Notes under the pieces: generated by a model
The model's database searches: none
What the model was told of the DNA's origin: nothing
What the model saw: the letters and a program-made list of their open reading frames with translations, nothing else
Made by a program: the position numbers and the translations under genes
From: Flavobacteriaceae bacterium
Lineage (GTDB): Bacteria; Bacteroidota; Bacteroidia; Flavobacteriales; Flavobacteriaceae
DNA length: 23,159 bases
Direction: 5' to 3'
Assembly (NCBI GenBank): GCA_016649785.1
Contig: JAENXB010000012.1
Coordinates: forward strand, 1-23,159
In this document: piece by piece, positions 22,615 to 23,159 of the stretch
Layout of the letters: each line of letters starts with the position of its first letter
Numbering within the stretch: the first letter of the stretch is position 1

Positions 22615-23159
22615 TTAAAAAAATCCGTGATCGCCATCCTCCCCCATAATTCCTTCAATATCTTCAAAAGCATCATTTACATCATCAACCTCAAATTCAT
22701 TTGGATCAAATCTACCGCCAATCCACTCGATCATTTCCTTATGTTCAGGATGTTTTTTATTTGAAATTATTTCCAAAAGATTGTAATATCCATATAAACC
22801 TCCGCAATCTTCAGGCGGGCAATTGAGTTTTCCTTTAAGGCAAACGGGATAATATTTATCCTGTTCTAAAGGCATGGTTTTTTCAATTACAATGGAATGA
22901 CTCCAGCCATCGCCAAAATCGTATTCATAAGAAAAGCTTTTGACGTCTCCTTTTGAAAGCACTTCCTCTAAAGTTATTTCCTTAGCGTCAATAATTTCAG
23001 AATCTCCAGACTCAGGCTCATCAAAATAGTCATCAATTATACCAATTCGGTAATTCCCAATCTTAAATTCATATAAATGATAATTTCCCCAGCCCATAGC
23101 GATCTGAATGGTGTAATGCAATTCATAAAACGAGATCGAACTTTTTACCAAAACCCTTC
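22615..23159 (-). CDS. Plasmid pRiA4b ORF-3-like protein (5' end outside window)
   Basis: The frame is open to the right edge. The visible 181 or so residues begin RVLVKSSISFYELHYTIQIA and continue MGWGNYHLYEFKIGNYRIGI, matching the pRiA4b ORF-3 family, in which a conserved WRR-VxVP stretch normally precedes; that part is outside. YEYDFGDGWSHSIVIEK, then CLKGKLNCPPEDCGGLYGYY are family hallmarks. The C-terminus is acidic and ends DHGFF. Members are common beside mobile elements and in accessory regions; the molecular role is unknown. A TTG at 23151 could be taken as a start, but homologous residues continue upstream. Confidence 0.87.
   Translation of the reverse strand, partial: RVLVKSSISFYELHYTIQIAMGWGNYHLYEFKIGNYRIGIIDDYFDEPESGDSEIIDAKEITLEEVLSKGDVKSFSYEYDFGDGWSHSIVIEKTMPLEQDKYYPVCLKGKLNCPPEDCGGLYGYYNLLEIISNKKHPEHKEMIEWIGGRFDPNEFEVDDVNDAFEDIEGIMGEDGDHGFF

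Overview
The window is chromosomal DNA from a Bacteroidota bacterium, almost certainly a member of Flavobacteriia. The support is AT-rich sequence, a gliding-motility lipoprotein (GldH) between a PSP1/RicT gene and a class A penicillin-binding protein, TAnnTTTG-type promoter boxes, few Shine-Dalgarno sequences, short-signal-peptide lipoproteins, and families such as DUF4292 and DUF3843 that are typical of this phylum. No rRNA, tRNA, CRISPR array or insertion sequence was found.

Layout. Positions 1-3222 (minus): a RicT/PSP1 protein, GldH and a PBP1A-type enzyme cut by the left edge, packed with an overlap and an 11-base gap. 3385-6221 (minus): an operon for tRNA wobble-uridine hydroxylation, with a TrhO-like rhodanese protein, a TrhP-like U32 protein and a small [4Fe-4S] ferredoxin. 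6300-7390: a type II toxin-antitoxin pair bracketed by two near-identical hairpin repeats, then further inverted repeats ahead of recA. 7389-10842 (plus): recA with its terminator, then a lipoprotein, an ECF sigma factor and a membrane protein combining an anti-sigma-like N-terminus with a beta-barrel-like C-terminus. 10846-13725: plsC (minus), trpS (plus) and dprA (minus). 13994-15487 (plus): a nucleoid/peptidoglycan HU-SPOR protein and an acyl-CoA thioesterase. 15576-20003 (minus): sugar nucleotidyltransferase, TPR protein, DUF4292 lipoprotein and an EnvC-like amidase activator; the last three are joined with zero or one base between them. 20004-23159 (minus): an accessory-looking stretch with a DUF3843-like gene, dut and a pRiA4b ORF-3-like gene cut by the right edge.

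Most interesting points. (1) The TrhO-like protein has a C-terminal extension of about 85 residues, roughly half identical to the C-terminal domain of the adjacent TrhP-like U32 protein. The two enzymes make the same tRNA modification by different chemistry, so a shared domain in one operon is notable. (2) The 223-base gap between the DUF3843-like gene and the nucleotidyltransferase holds a scar: a decayed start of the nucleotidyltransferase next to a decayed dUTPase 3' end. This suggests dut and the nucleotidyltransferase gene were once adjacent, and that a duplication or a gene replacement brought in the DUF3843-like gene. (3) Homologous hairpin repeats of about 60 bases flank the toxin-antitoxin pair, so recombination between them would remove exactly that cassette. 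(4) Several genes have a TAnnTTTG box ending only 5-6 bases before the start codon, which predicts leaderless mRNAs.

The housekeeping genes are secure from motifs. Family names for the DUF proteins, promoter calls and evolutionary scenarios are weaker and are marked as such.
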